A stretch of DNA of 64,000 bases from Flavobacteriales bacterium (GTDB lineage: Bacteria; Bacteroidota; Bacteroidia; Flavobacteriales; Flavobacteriaceae). The notes under the pieces were generated by a model that was not told the DNA's origin, made no database searches, and saw only the letters and a list, made by a program, of their open reading frames with translations. The first letter of the stretch is position 1, and the number at the start of each line of letters is the position of its first letter. A program made the position numbers and the translations under genes. Where the stretch lies: NCBI GenBank assembly GCA_018335925.1, contig JAGXRF010000064.1, positions 62,001-126,000 on the forward strand, read 5' to 3'. Positions 9,944 to 20,199 of this stretch are shown here, piece by piece.

Positions 9944-10992
9944 CTTTTAAAATAAATCAACATTCCTAAAAAAATCAAAAACATCACACCCAAAACTACA
10001 AAGTAGCCATAAGACATTTCTAATTCGGGCATGTGGTGAAAATTCATACCATAAACCCCAACTATAAAAGTTAACGGGATAAAAATAACCGACATCATCG
10101 TAAGTACCTTCATGATGTCGTTGGTTTTATTGCTCAAACTGTTCATGTACAAATCAAGCAAGCCAGAAGAAAGCTCTCGATACATTTCCAAACTATCCAT
10201 TACTTGAATGATGTGGTCATACAAATCTCTCAAATACCATTTCAAATCACCAAACTTGCCTTCTGCCTGCATTTTCTCCATTTTATTTACCACTTCACGC
10301 ATAGGATAAACCGCTTTTCTAATCATCATACTTTCTTTTCGCAATTGGTTTAATTTTGCCAAGGTATTCTGATTTGGTTTTGCAATTAATTCATCTTCTA
10401 ATGTTTCTAATTGCTCCCCAAATTCCTCCGTAATGGTAAAATATTCATCCACTACAGAGTCTAGTAACAAGTAAAACAAATACTCCGCTTTTTTTTGTCG
10501 AACCACACCGGTATTCTCTTGAATTCGCTTTCGAATGGCAGTAAAAATATCTCCTGATTTTTCTTGGTAAGTTACCACCAATTGTTGCTGTAAAATCAAA
10601 CTTAATTGTTCTTGTTTGATGTTTTTATCATTGGGTTGCCACTCTAACATTCTGCAAACCAAATGGGTGTAGCTAGGAAATTCCTCCACTTTTGGTCGTT
10701 GGTCCATGCTTAATAAATCCTCCTGAGTTAATTTATGTAAGCCTAAAAATTGAGATAATTCTTGTATAAATTCTACTTCATGCAACCCCTCAATATTAAT
10801 CCAAAGTACGCCTTCTTTTTTGGCATATGACATTACTTCTTGTAAAGTAGCATTTTCTTTACATACCATTTCTGTGGAGGTAAACCATAAAAATTCTACC
10901 CTTTGGGCATGCATTTTTTGAAATCCGGTAAACATGGGTACTCCGGGTGGCAATCCCTTTTTAATATTTCTTCGAGTAGGTTTGGCAGCCAT
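9928..10992 (-). CDS. corA: Magnesium/cobalt transporter CorA
   Basis: C-terminal FIVGVYGMNFHHMPEL (GMN motif) plus two TM helices. Confidence 0.95.
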   Translation of the reverse strand: MAAKPTRRNIKKGLPPGVPMFTGFQKMHAQRVEFLWFTSTEMVCKENATLQEVMSYAKKEGVLWINIEGLHEVEFIQELSQFLGLHKLTQEDLLSMDQRPKVEEFPSYTHLVCRMLEWQPNDKNIKQEQLSLILQQQLVVTYQEKSGDIFTAIRKRIQENTGVVRQKKAEYLFYLLLDSVVDEYFTITEEFGEQLETLEDELIAKPNQNTLAKLNQLRKESMMIRKAVYPMREVVNKMEKMQAEGKFGDLKWYLRDLYDHIIQVMDSLEMYRELSSGLLDLYMNSLSNKTNDIMKVLTMMSVIFIPLTFIVGVYGMNFHHMPELEMSYGYFVVLGVMFLIFLGMLIYFKRKKWM

Positions 10993-11080
10993 ATTCGTAT
11001 AATTAAGTAGAGTAAAAGTAAGTAGAATAGTACAATTTGCTTGCTTACTTTGTAAATTTGTGATCTTAAATAACCAAAAA

Positions 11081-12085
11081 ATGCAAAAAATACCAATCGG
11101 AATTAATGGATTTGGAAGAATTGGAAGGACTTTGTTGCGTCAATCTTTAAAGAGAGAGAATATTCAAGTAGTTGCCATTAACGATATTGCTCCCATAGAA
11201 ACCATGAAGCATTTGTTGCAGTATGATAGTATTCATGGGGTTTTACATGAAGAAGTTTTGGTGGAAAATAATTTTTTAGTCATTGGAAATCAAAGAATAA
11301 AATACACCCAATGGCAACATCCTGAGGATATAAGCTGGGAAGATGTTGAAGTTGTGATAGAAAGCACCGGAAAATTCAAAACCATGGAAAGTGCAAATTT
11401 TCATTTGAAAAATGACGTTAAAAAAGTCATTATTTCTGCACCAGCATCCGATGAAAAAATCCCAACAGTAGTTTTAGGGGTGAATGAGAGAAAATTAACC
11501 CATGAGCATCACATCATTTCCAATGCCAGTTGTACTACCAACAATGCAGCACCTATGTTGCAATTAATACAAGATAATTGCCAAATAGAATCCGCTTATA
11601 TAACCACTGTACATTCTTACACTACCGATCAAAGTTTGCACGACCAACCGCATGCAGATTTACGAAGAGCTCGTGGTGCAGCACAATCTATTGTACCAAC
11701 TACTACGGGTGCTGCCAAAGCATTGACTAAGATTTTTCCGGAATTAGACCAAAAAATTGGTGGAAGTGGCATTCGTGTTCCAGTTCCAAATGGTTCTTTA
11801 ACCGATATTACTTGTTATGTAAAACACCCAAAATCTCCAGAGGAAATCAACCAACTATTTGCAGAAGCTGCCAAAAATCAATTGAATGGAATTTTAGCTT
11901 ACACCAACGATCCAATTGTTTCGGTAGATGTGATTGGGAATCCTAATTCCTGTTTGTTTGATGCAAGTTTGACCTCGGTTATTGGAAATATGGTGAAAAT
12001 TGTTGGATGGTATGATAACGAAACTGGTTACAGCAACAGATTGTTAGATTTGATTGCATATTTAAAAGTAAATCAATACATTTAG
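11081..12085 (+). CDS. gap: Type I glyceraldehyde-3-phosphate dehydrogenase
   Basis: IGINGFGRIGR, SNASCTTN active site, WYDNETGYSNRLLDL. Track start 11060 extends upstream of the ATG at 11081. Confidence 0.95.
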   Translation: MQKIPIGINGFGRIGRTLLRQSLKRENIQVVAINDIAPIETMKHLLQYDSIHGVLHEEVLVENNFLVIGNQRIKYTQWQHPEDISWEDVEVVIESTGKFKTMESANFHLKNDVKKVIISAPASDEKIPTVVLGVNERKLTHEHHIISNASCTTNNAAPMLQLIQDNCQIESAYITTVHSYTTDQSLHDQPHADLRRARGAAQSIVPTTTGAAKALTKIFPELDQKIGGSGIRVPVPNGSLTDITCYVKHPKSPEEINQLFAEAAKNQLNGILAYTNDPIVSVDVIGNPNSCLFDASLTSVIGNMVKIVGWYDNETGYSNRLLDLIAYLKVNQYI

Positions 12086-12100
12086 CATTATTTTATATAA

Positions 12101-13537
12101 GTGAAAAGGGGGCTTTTCTTTACTTTATGCGTTACTTTTGTTTGCGTTAATTATGCATACAGCATAGATTATACCCTTATTTTACAACGTCAATTAGAAG
12201 ATTTTACAGAAATTACCAAAGCTTCTGCCTCACCTCCTGTGGAAAATTTTACTTTGCGATTTTCTAAAATTGTTACCATTTTAAGTATCGCTTTAATCTC
12301 CATTTTATCGCTTTTGAGTTTAACATTGTATAAAAACAATGTATTAAAACTAGAAGCCAACAAAGCATTGGAAACTAAAAATGAAGAATTGCGAATTGCC
12401 AAAGAAAAAGCAGAAAAAGCATCTAAGGCAAAAGACGAATTTTTATCAACGGTGAGTCATGAATTGAGAACTCCTTTAAATGCAATTATCGGAATTACTC
12501 ATATTATGATGGAGGATGCACCTAAAAAAGCACATATCGATTATTTGAATTCTTTAAAATTTTCAGGGGAATATTTACGTGATTTGATTAATGATATTTT
12601 AGAAATCAACCGAATTGAATCTGACAAGATACATATTGAAAAAGAATTGATTCATTTGCCAATTTTATTACAAAACATCGTTTCTTCATTCAAAAATTTA
12701 GCCTCGCAAAACAACAACCATTTTTATTTTCAATTAGATCCATTGGTTCCCAAAAACATTGTTGGAGACAACACCAAACTGTCTCAAATATTGATAAATT
12801 TGGTAAACAATGCATTAAAATTTACCAAAAATGGTTCAGTTGAAATCCAAGTACATTACATTCATGATGAAGCAGAAAAAATGCATCTTGAATTCCGAAT
12901 CATTGATACTGGAATTGGCATACCAGATGAAAAACAAGAAGAAATATTTGAAAGATTTTCGCAAGCATCTACTTCTATTAACAGAAAATACGGTGGTACT
13001 GGATTAGGCTTGGCAATTGTAAAAAAACTAACGGAATTACTTCAAGGAAATATCCGATTAAAAAGTAAAGTCAACCAAGGCTCTACTTTTTATGTAAGTT
13101 TACCTTTTGATAAAACAGACCAAGAAGCCAAATTAGATAGCCAAACCATCATTGACGAGAATATTCTTAAAGGCAAACATATTTTGGTAGTTGAAGACAA
13201 TGCCATCAACCAAATGGTAGCTAGAAAAATGCTGGAAAAAAAAGGAATAAAATGCACCATTTTAGATAATGCAGAAGCTGCCATTGAACATTTAAAAGAC
13301 TTCAATTACGATTTGGTGTTAATGGACGTTCATTTACCCGGAATAAATGGAGATGAAGCCACACTTAGGATTAGAAACTACGATCAAAAAACACCAATTA
13401 TTGCGTTAACCGCTATTACTTTGGAGGAAAGTGCAGAATCTTTGTTAAAATTCCAAATAGACGATGTAATTACCAAGCCTTTTAATCCAGCTAATTTTTA
13501 TAAAACCCTTGCATATTATTTGGTAAATAAGAGATAA
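12101..13537 (+). CDS. Hybrid sensor histidine kinase/response regulator
   Basis: Signal/TM, HisKA FLSTVSHELRTPLNAI, HATPase NLVNNALKFT / GTGLGLAIV, REC VLMDVHLPG. GTG start. Confidence 0.92.
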   Translation: MKRGLFFTLCVTFVCVNYAYSIDYTLILQRQLEDFTEITKASASPPVENFTLRFSKIVTILSIALISILSLLSLTLYKNNVLKLEANKALETKNEELRIAKEKAEKASKAKDEFLSTVSHELRTPLNAIIGITHIMMEDAPKKAHIDYLNSLKFSGEYLRDLINDILEINRIESDKIHIEKELIHLPILLQNIVSSFKNLASQNNNHFYFQLDPLVPKNIVGDNTKLSQILINLVNNALKFTKNGSVEIQVHYIHDEAEKMHLEFRIIDTGIGIPDEKQEEIFERFSQASTSINRKYGGTGLGLAIVKKLTELLQGNIRLKSKVNQGSTFYVSLPFDKTDQEAKLDSQTIIDENILKGKHILVVEDNAINQMVARKMLEKKGIKCTILDNAEAAIEHLKDFNYDLVLMDVHLPGINGDEATLRIRNYDQKTPIIALTAITLEESAESLLKFQIDDVITKPFNPANFYKTLAYYLVNKR

Positions 13538-13617
13538 TATTCACACCGAATTTCCTAAAAATCTTTGCATAAAATACTATCTTTGCAGGCTTAAAAATAC
13601 TACACAAAGCTTGTTTT

Positions 13618-14328
13618 ATGAAAAAAATATTTTCTGCTATTACATTATTATTTTTGTTAATAGCATGTACCAAAAAAGAATCCGGTTTTCATTTAAGTGG
13701 AAACATCAAAGGAATCAAACAAGGAGTATTGTACTTGCAACAATTAAAAGATTCTAATTTGGTTGTTTTAGATTCTGCTATTTTTGATGGAAAAGATAGT
13801 TTTACATTAAAAGCAGAATTAACCGAGCCCGAAATGTTGTATTTGTTTTTAGACAAAGGCCAAACCAACTCGATTGACAATAACTTGCCATTTTTTGCAG
13901 AACCAAAAGCAATGACACTTCAAACTAATTTAGAAGCATTTTTTGCAGATGCCAAGTTAGAAGGATCGGAAAGTCATGTTTTATACGAACAATATTTATC
14001 TACTTTAAAACAGTTTAAAGACCGAGATTTAGAGTTTTTTGAACAACAAATTCGAGCACAAAAGCTAAAAAAACAAAACCGAATTGATAGCATTCAAATA
14101 TTGAAAGACCAAAATTTGAAAAGAATGTATTTGTATGCCATTAACTATGCTATTGGTAGAAAAAACAGTCCGGTTGCCGCTTACATTGCAGTTTCAGATT
14201 TATATGATACCAAAACCAAATTTTTAGACACCATTCACCAAAGTTTGACTCCGGAAGTGAAGTCGACCAAATACGCTAAAATTTTGGAGAAAACCATCCA
14301 AGAAAGAAAAAAGAATTCTATTGATTAA
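13618..14328 (+). CDS. Lipoprotein with DUF4369-like domain
   Basis: Lipobox LLFLLIACTKK; FHLSGNIKGIKQGVLYLQQLKDSNLVVLDSAIFDGKDSFTLKAEL typical of DUF4369. Confidence 0.8.
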   Translation: MKKIFSAITLLFLLIACTKKESGFHLSGNIKGIKQGVLYLQQLKDSNLVVLDSAIFDGKDSFTLKAELTEPEMLYLFLDKGQTNSIDNNLPFFAEPKAMTLQTNLEAFFADAKLEGSESHVLYEQYLSTLKQFKDRDLEFFEQQIRAQKLKKQNRIDSIQILKDQNLKRMYLYAINYAIGRKNSPVAAYIAVSDLYDTKTKFLDTIHQSLTPEVKSTKYAKILEKTIQERKKNSID

Positions 14329-14339
14329 AGCCATTTTAA

Positions 14340-16115
14340 ATGAACCTATACCAGAAATTACAACCCTATTTATCCCAAGCTGTTCAAACTGTTTTTCAAA
14401 CAGAAATGACTGCTTTTGAATTTCAGCAAACCAAAAAAGATTTTGAAGGAGATGTTACTTTGGTAGTATTTCCGTTGGTAAAAATTTTAAGGGGAAATCC
14501 GGTAGAAATTGGGAATAAAATTGGAGAATATTTGGTAGAAAACTGCCCAATAGTTTCCAAATTCAATGTGGTTGGTGGTTTTTTAAACATCGTAATTTCT
14601 GAAGATTATTATTCTCAATCTTTTGCAGAAATCCTGCAATCGGAGCAATATGGCTTTCAACCAAGTAACAGCAAAAAAGCGGTAATGGTAGAGTATGCCT
14701 CTCCAAACACCAATAAACCATTGCATTTAGGCCATGTTAGAAATGTGTTGTTAGGATACGCGGTAGCAGAAATTTTAAAAGCTGCCGGCCATAAAGTGTA
14801 CAAAACCCAAATTATCAACGATAGAGGGATACATATTTGTAAATCGATGTTGGCTTGGCAAAAATTTGGCAATGGAGAAACTCCTGTAAGTTCAGGTTTA
14901 AAAGGAGATCATTTAGTTGGTAAATACTATGTTGCTTTTGACAAGGCATACAAAGAAGAAATCAATACATTAATGCAGCAAGGAAAAACGGAAGAAGAAG
15001 CCAAAAAAATTGCTCCTATTTTGTTAGAGGCACAAGAAATGTTGCGAAAATGGGAAGCTAATGATACGAGTGTTGTAGAACTTTGGAAAACTATGAACGG
15101 ATGGGTGTATGAAGGATTCAACCAAACATATACCAATATTGGAGTTGATTTTGACAGCTATTATTACGAAAGTAATACCTATTTATTAGGGAAAGAAGTC
15201 GTGCAATTTGGTTTAGAAAAAGGCGTTTTTGAAAAAGACCCGGATGGATCGGTTTGGATTGATTTAACGGATGATGGCTTAGACCGAAAAATTGTATTGC
15301 GAAGCGATGGAACAGCAGTTTATATGACCCAAGACATAGGAACCGCTATTCAGCGTGTAAAAGATTTTTCTGATGTTGAAGGCATGGTTTATACCGTTGG
15401 AAATGAACAAGATTACCACTTTAAAGTTTTGTTTTTAATCTTAAAAAAACTAGGCTTTGCGTGGGCTGAAAACTTATACCATTTATCTTACGGGATGGTA
15501 GAATTGCCAACCGGAAAAATGAAATCAAGAGAAGGTACTGTGGTAGATGCTGATGATTTGATGCAAGAAATGTTTCAAACTGCCAAACAGATTTCAGAAG
15601 AATTAGGAAAATTAGATGGATATACCGAGAGTGAAAAAGAAGCATTATACCAAACTATTGGTTTAGGAGCACTAAAATACTTTATTTTAAAAGTGGACCC
15701 AAAAAAGCAAATGCTTTTTAACCCAACCGAATCGGTAGATTTTAACGGAAATACTGGGCCTTTTATACAGTATACTTATGCCAGAATTCAATCGATTTTA
15801 CGCAAAGCAGATTTTGATTGGAAATCGAATATTTCAAATGTAACAATGCAACCAAAAGAGAAAGAATTGATCAAGTTATTGTTGCAATATCCAGAAACAA
15901 TTCAGTTAGCTGCAAAAAATTACTCTCCTGCTATTATTGCAAATTATGTGTATGAAGTAGTGAAAGAATACAATTCCTTTTACCAAAGCATTCCTATTTT
16001 AGGTGAGAATGAATCAACATTTAAAATTTGGAGGGTTCAACTATCTGCGGAAACTGCAAAAATTATCGCATCTGCTTGTACTTTATTAGGCATAAGTGTA
16101 CCAGAGAGAATGTAA
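14340..16115 (+). CDS. argS: Arginine--tRNA ligase
   Basis: EYASPNTNKPLHLGHVRN (HIGH motif), KMKSREGTVV. Confidence 0.97.
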   Translation: MNLYQKLQPYLSQAVQTVFQTEMTAFEFQQTKKDFEGDVTLVVFPLVKILRGNPVEIGNKIGEYLVENCPIVSKFNVVGGFLNIVISEDYYSQSFAEILQSEQYGFQPSNSKKAVMVEYASPNTNKPLHLGHVRNVLLGYAVAEILKAAGHKVYKTQIINDRGIHICKSMLAWQKFGNGETPVSSGLKGDHLVGKYYVAFDKAYKEEINTLMQQGKTEEEAKKIAPILLEAQEMLRKWEANDTSVVELWKTMNGWVYEGFNQTYTNIGVDFDSYYYESNTYLLGKEVVQFGLEKGVFEKDPDGSVWIDLTDDGLDRKIVLRSDGTAVYMTQDIGTAIQRVKDFSDVEGMVYTVGNEQDYHFKVLFLILKKLGFAWAENLYHLSYGMVELPTGKMKSREGTVVDADDLMQEMFQTAKQISEELGKLDGYTESEKEALYQTIGLGALKYFILKVDPKKQMLFNPTESVDFNGNTGPFIQYTYARIQSILRKADFDWKSNISNVTMQPKEKELIKLLLQYPETIQLAAKNYSPAIIANYVYEVVKEYNSFYQSIPILGENESTFKIWRVQLSAETAKIIASACTLLGISVPERM

Positions 16116-16116
16116 T

Positions 16117-18633
16117 TTAGAAAATTTGATACTTTAAAAATAAATTTGGGGTAAGTTTTAGTCCAATAATTTGAACTTCTTCAATTTGATTTTGGTTTAA
16201 TCTATAAAACTGATTAATGACATTTTTGTTATTAGTCAAATTTTGAATAGAAAAACCAACTAACAAGTTACTTTTTGCATTAAAATCAAATTGGTAAGAG
16301 CCTGAAATGTTTAATTGAAAATAATCATTTAAGTTAGATTCATTTGGAAAAGCAAAAGCAATTTCTGGGGTTTCTGGTAAATTAAATACAGGCGAAAGTG
16401 ATAAAATTTCAGTAGTTGGCCTTCCGGAAAACCATTTTCCTCCAACAGAAAATTTTAATTTTTTCCAATCTAAACTACTTGTAAATGTAATAGCATGTTG
16501 AATTTCAAAATTATTTCTAAACTCTGGTGGCACATACCCATCAAATTGATAATCTGTATTGTTGTAGCTATAATTAATCCAATACAAAAAGTTTTTTACC
16601 CTTTTTTGAACTAAAAACTCAAATCCATAAGTGGCATACGACCCATTAATTTTTTGAAATTCTAACTGATTTTGAAATCCTTGAGCAGCACTAGTAATAC
16701 CATTAACTCTTTTGAAAAAAATCTCCGCTGATAACAACCAAGAATTTACTTTATAATCTAAATTAGCCGACTGTTGGTAACTATTTAAAACAGGAAAGTT
16801 AGTTTGATCAGATAACACCCATCGACGTTTTTCTAAACCAAAAAAATCTTGTTGTAAATCAATAACTTGTGATACAAACTGATTTTTAACTTCACCTAAA
16901 GTTGCTATTGAAAATTGATCATCAATTTGATACCTTACATTCCATCTGGGTTCTATAAAAAATTCATTAAATTTTTCAGCATAGTTAATTCTCACTCCTA
17001 AGTTAGTATTCCATCTTAAATTTTGATAACTAATTTCACTTGCCAATGAATGTATATTTTGAACTAATTTTATTGTTCTATCAAAAACTGGAATATTGGT
17101 TTTATCTGAGTTTCTAATTCCAATTTCATTAAATTGATATCCGTATGCAAATGTTAACTTTTCTGAAATCAAGTGTTTATTTTTCCATTTAAAGCCTAAA
17201 TCAAAAATTTGGTTGTTTTGAGTTAAAATCTGTGCATTGTTGATATTTTCATTATAACCTGATTGATCATGCATAGAAAAATGAGTAATCCATTCTGAAG
17301 AAAATTTGGAAGACCACTGGCTTTGCCAAGTAAATGAAGTACCTATATTTTTTTGTAATAACTCGTTATTTTTTACAACAAAAGGTATCATATTTTTATC
17401 CTCTTCAGTAAATATTAAAGAATTATTGAAGTTTACAAAGTCAATATAATATTGATGTTTATTTCCTAGTTTTGATTGAAATTGAACAGTAAAATCGTAA
17501 AAATTAAAATCAGAATCGGTGTTTAACAATACTTTCTGATCGTTTTCTAAATTTAAAATTTCTGTATTTTGAAAAACCCTATCAAAATAACTTTGATAGG
17601 TAAATGAGTTCAAAAAATCTGTATTTGACCTTCTTCCTGAAATGGTTAGCAAACTTTTGTTTTTAAAATTTACTTTAGCAAATATCCCAGATGAAATCAT
17701 ATTAAAATTCAAATTTGCAGCAGAGTTTTCATTAAAACTTTTATGTGAAGAGATATCAACAACACTCGAAACACCTTCGTTTATAAAGGCTGATGTTCCG
17801 TTTTTGTTAATAGAAATGGTGTTAGATAAATTTGGATTAATTGCTGAAAACATTCCAAAAAAATGACCTGTTTGATATAACCTAATATGGTTCCACAAAA
17901 AAAGATTTTGGTCATGCGTACCACCTCTTACATTAATATTCGAAATAGTTTCATCAGAATTAATAAATCCAGGAATTTGATTTAGTGTTTGCAAAACGTC
18001 TAACTCTACAAGTCCGGGTAAAATTCCGAATTTACTCGGTTTTATCTCTACAGTTCCGTCAGCTTTTTTCCTTATTCCTTTAGAAATGTACTCTGTAGCA
18101 ATAACCTCTTGCAATTCTGAAACACGTTCCTTTACAACATAAGTTGTACATAGCTTTTGATTAGATGGTTTTACATTAACTTTCAAGTTTTGAAATGAAA
18201 CATGATTAATGCTTAAAACCAACTGTTGGGTGTTTTTAACAATTATTTCAAAATAACCTTTATTATCTGAAATAGCATATTCTTTTAAATCTGATAACTG
18301 TATGGTTGCATTTTCTATTGGACTATTTTGAGTATCTTTTATATATCCACATATATAAAAAGTAAATTCTTTAGGCTTTATGATAATGATTTTATCAGAA
18401 AAAAAAGTAAATTCTAATTTTGAATTTTGATTTAAAAAATCAATTTTCTCTTTTAAACTCCAGTTAATATTTGGTTGATTTACAAAAACTTGATCGATGT
18501 TTTCTTGTAAATAGTTGAAAGTAATTTGATGTTGTTTTTCTATTTTTTCTAAAACTTCTGATAAGGGAAAATAATTTTGACTTTGCACAAAACTAGAACA
18601 AATTAAAAATGTAAAAAACCAAAATTTTCTCAT
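16117..18633 (-). CDS. TonB-dependent receptor with N-terminal STN signalling domain and carboxypeptidase-regulatory-like domain
   Basis: FPLSEVLEKIEKQHQITFNYLQENI (STN-like), YICGYIKDTQNSPIENATIQL, plug NQIPGFINSDETISNINVRGG, C-terminal barrel. Confidence 0.9.
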   Translation of the reverse strand: MRKFWFFTFLICSSFVQSQNYFPLSEVLEKIEKQHQITFNYLQENIDQVFVNQPNINWSLKEKIDFLNQNSKLEFTFFSDKIIIIKPKEFTFYICGYIKDTQNSPIENATIQLSDLKEYAISDNKGYFEIIVKNTQQLVLSINHVSFQNLKVNVKPSNQKLCTTYVVKERVSELQEVIATEYISKGIRKKADGTVEIKPSKFGILPGLVELDVLQTLNQIPGFINSDETISNINVRGGTHDQNLFLWNHIRLYQTGHFFGMFSAINPNLSNTISINKNGTSAFINEGVSSVVDISSHKSFNENSAANLNFNMISSGIFAKVNFKNKSLLTISGRRSNTDFLNSFTYQSYFDRVFQNTEILNLENDQKVLLNTDSDFNFYDFTVQFQSKLGNKHQYYIDFVNFNNSLIFTEEDKNMIPFVVKNNELLQKNIGTSFTWQSQWSSKFSSEWITHFSMHDQSGYNENINNAQILTQNNQIFDLGFKWKNKHLISEKLTFAYGYQFNEIGIRNSDKTNIPVFDRTIKLVQNIHSLASEISYQNLRWNTNLGVRINYAEKFNEFFIEPRWNVRYQIDDQFSIATLGEVKNQFVSQVIDLQQDFFGLEKRRWVLSDQTNFPVLNSYQQSANLDYKVNSWLLSAEIFFKRVNGITSAAQGFQNQLEFQKINGSYATYGFEFLVQKRVKNFLYWINYSYNNTDYQFDGYVPPEFRNNFEIQHAITFTSSLDWKKLKFSVGGKWFSGRPTTEILSLSPVFNLPETPEIAFAFPNESNLNDYFQLNISGSYQFDFNAKSNLLVGFSIQNLTNNKNVINQFYRLNQNQIEEVQIIGLKLTPNLFLKYQIF

Positions 18634-18671
18634 ATCACAAAAAACAAATATAATAGATTTTTGTGTAGACC

Positions 18672-19559
18672 TTAATTTAACAAATATTGATTATTTGATT
18701 TTTTTAAAACACTAAGCCCCGAAGTTTGTTGTATAATTATTAATGCTTCATTAAAATCATTCATAGGTAAATTTCCATAAAAAGAAACATCTTTTTTGTT
18801 TAGCAAGCTTATATTTTTGTTGTAATGAAAATTTATCTGATTTATTACCTCTGCAAGATTTACATTATTAAAAACAAATTGTTGTTTGCTAAAATCAGTA
18901 TAGTTTTTATTGTTTTCGAAATATAATTTTTTATTGCCAACAAAAGAAACTTTTGCTCCTTTAGTTAAAATTACTTGTTGGTTGTTGTATTGTTTTACTT
19001 GAACTTTTCCTTCCAAACAAGTTACATTAAATTGATTTTGATCGGATTGCACAAAAAATTTTGTCCCCAATACATTTACGCTTCCTGATTTAGTTTTAAC
19101 AGTAAATTTCTCTCCTCTTTTAACTTCAAAGTAAGCATTACCTTTAAGTGAAATTTCTCTATTACTATTCCAAAGTAGTTTTTGGAAATCAGCTTGGGCA
19201 TTTGATAATAAAATCACTTTTGATTGATCTGGCAAATAAAATGCAATAGCTTGATTTGAATTATTTAATACAGATTGATAATTAGTTAGATTAAACACTA
19301 AAAATGCAACCATAAAAAATGCAAAACTTGCGGCTATGCCAATAACTTTGTTAAAATTGTATTTTATAAGTTTAGTCTTTTTGGTTTGTAATATCTCTTG
19401 CAACATTTCGCTATCGGTAATTTGAGGCACGTTTGCCTCAGCTGAAATATTCTTAATATTTTTTAATAATATTATATCTTCTTTTGATTCAAATTGAGCC
19501 AATTCTTGATCTGAAATTTTCCCTTCAAGCCAATCTGACAAATAAGTATCTTTTCTCAT
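18672..19559 (-). CDS. FecR family anti-sigma/regulatory protein
   Basis: One TM, GNAYFEVKRGEKFTVKTKSGSVNVLGTKFFV (FecR), C-terminal DUF4974-like VINQINFHYNKNISL. Confidence 0.93.
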   Translation of the reverse strand: MRKDTYLSDWLEGKISDQELAQFESKEDIILLKNIKNISAEANVPQITDSEMLQEILQTKKTKLIKYNFNKVIGIAASFAFFMVAFLVFNLTNYQSVLNNSNQAIAFYLPDQSKVILLSNAQADFQKLLWNSNREISLKGNAYFEVKRGEKFTVKTKSGSVNVLGTKFFVQSDQNQFNVTCLEGKVQVKQYNNQQVILTKGAKVSFVGNKKLYFENNKNYTDFSKQQFVFNNVNLAEVINQINFHYNKNISLLNKKDVSFYGNLPMNDFNEALIIIQQTSGLSVLKKSNNQYLLN

Positions 19560-19602
19560 ATCCCATTATTTTTTAGTTATAACATTTCAATGCTATAAAA
19601 CC

Positions 19603-20121
19603 CTACTTAAATTCCTTAATATTATTTTTCAATGCTTGTAAAGCACCATGCATTCTTTTTTCTACAGCTTTTACGCTAATCCCCAAAATTTCAGCTATTT
19701 CTGCATACTTTTTATCTTCAATTCTGTGCATTAAAAAGCAAACTCTTTGTGCCTCAGTTAATTGATTTATTGCGTTTTCTAACTTTTGTTTAAAATCAGC
19801 TTCTTGCATTTGAAATTCAGGTGATTCTATAAAAATTGACTGCTTATCCGTTGAGTTTTTGTATTGCAAAACAACTTTTTGATGTTTAATCAAATTTAAT
19901 GTAGTATTGTTTGCTATGGTATAAACATAAGATTTTGCCTTTTCTATGGAAACTTTAGTACAATTTTCCCATAATTTGGTGAATGCTTCTTGTGCAACAT
20001 CATTAGCTTGCTCTGTATCACCAAATTTAAAATATAGAAAATTCCTTAATGGCTTGATATTTTCTTTAAAGAAATTGGTAAAAATTTTTTGATTGCATAG
20101 ATTTGGTAAATCTATATTCAT
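19603..20121 (-). CDS. ECF RNA polymerase sigma-70 factor (FecI-like)
   Basis: Region 2 LRNFLYFKFGDTEQANDVAQEAFTKLW; region 4 LTEAQRVCFLMHRIEDKKYAEIAEILGISVKAVEKRMHGAL. Confidence 0.94.
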   Translation of the reverse strand: MNIDLPNLCNQKIFTNFFKENIKPLRNFLYFKFGDTEQANDVAQEAFTKLWENCTKVSIEKAKSYVYTIANNTTLNLIKHQKVVLQYKNSTDKQSIFIESPEFQMQEADFKQKLENAINQLTEAQRVCFLMHRIEDKKYAEIAEILGISVKAVEKRMHGALQALKNNIKEFK

Positions 20122-20199
20122 ATGTTTTTTTTTGTAAATTTATTAATTAAACCTTAGGGTTTTATTTGTTGTGATTGTTTTATTGTTAAAAAATAAAAA

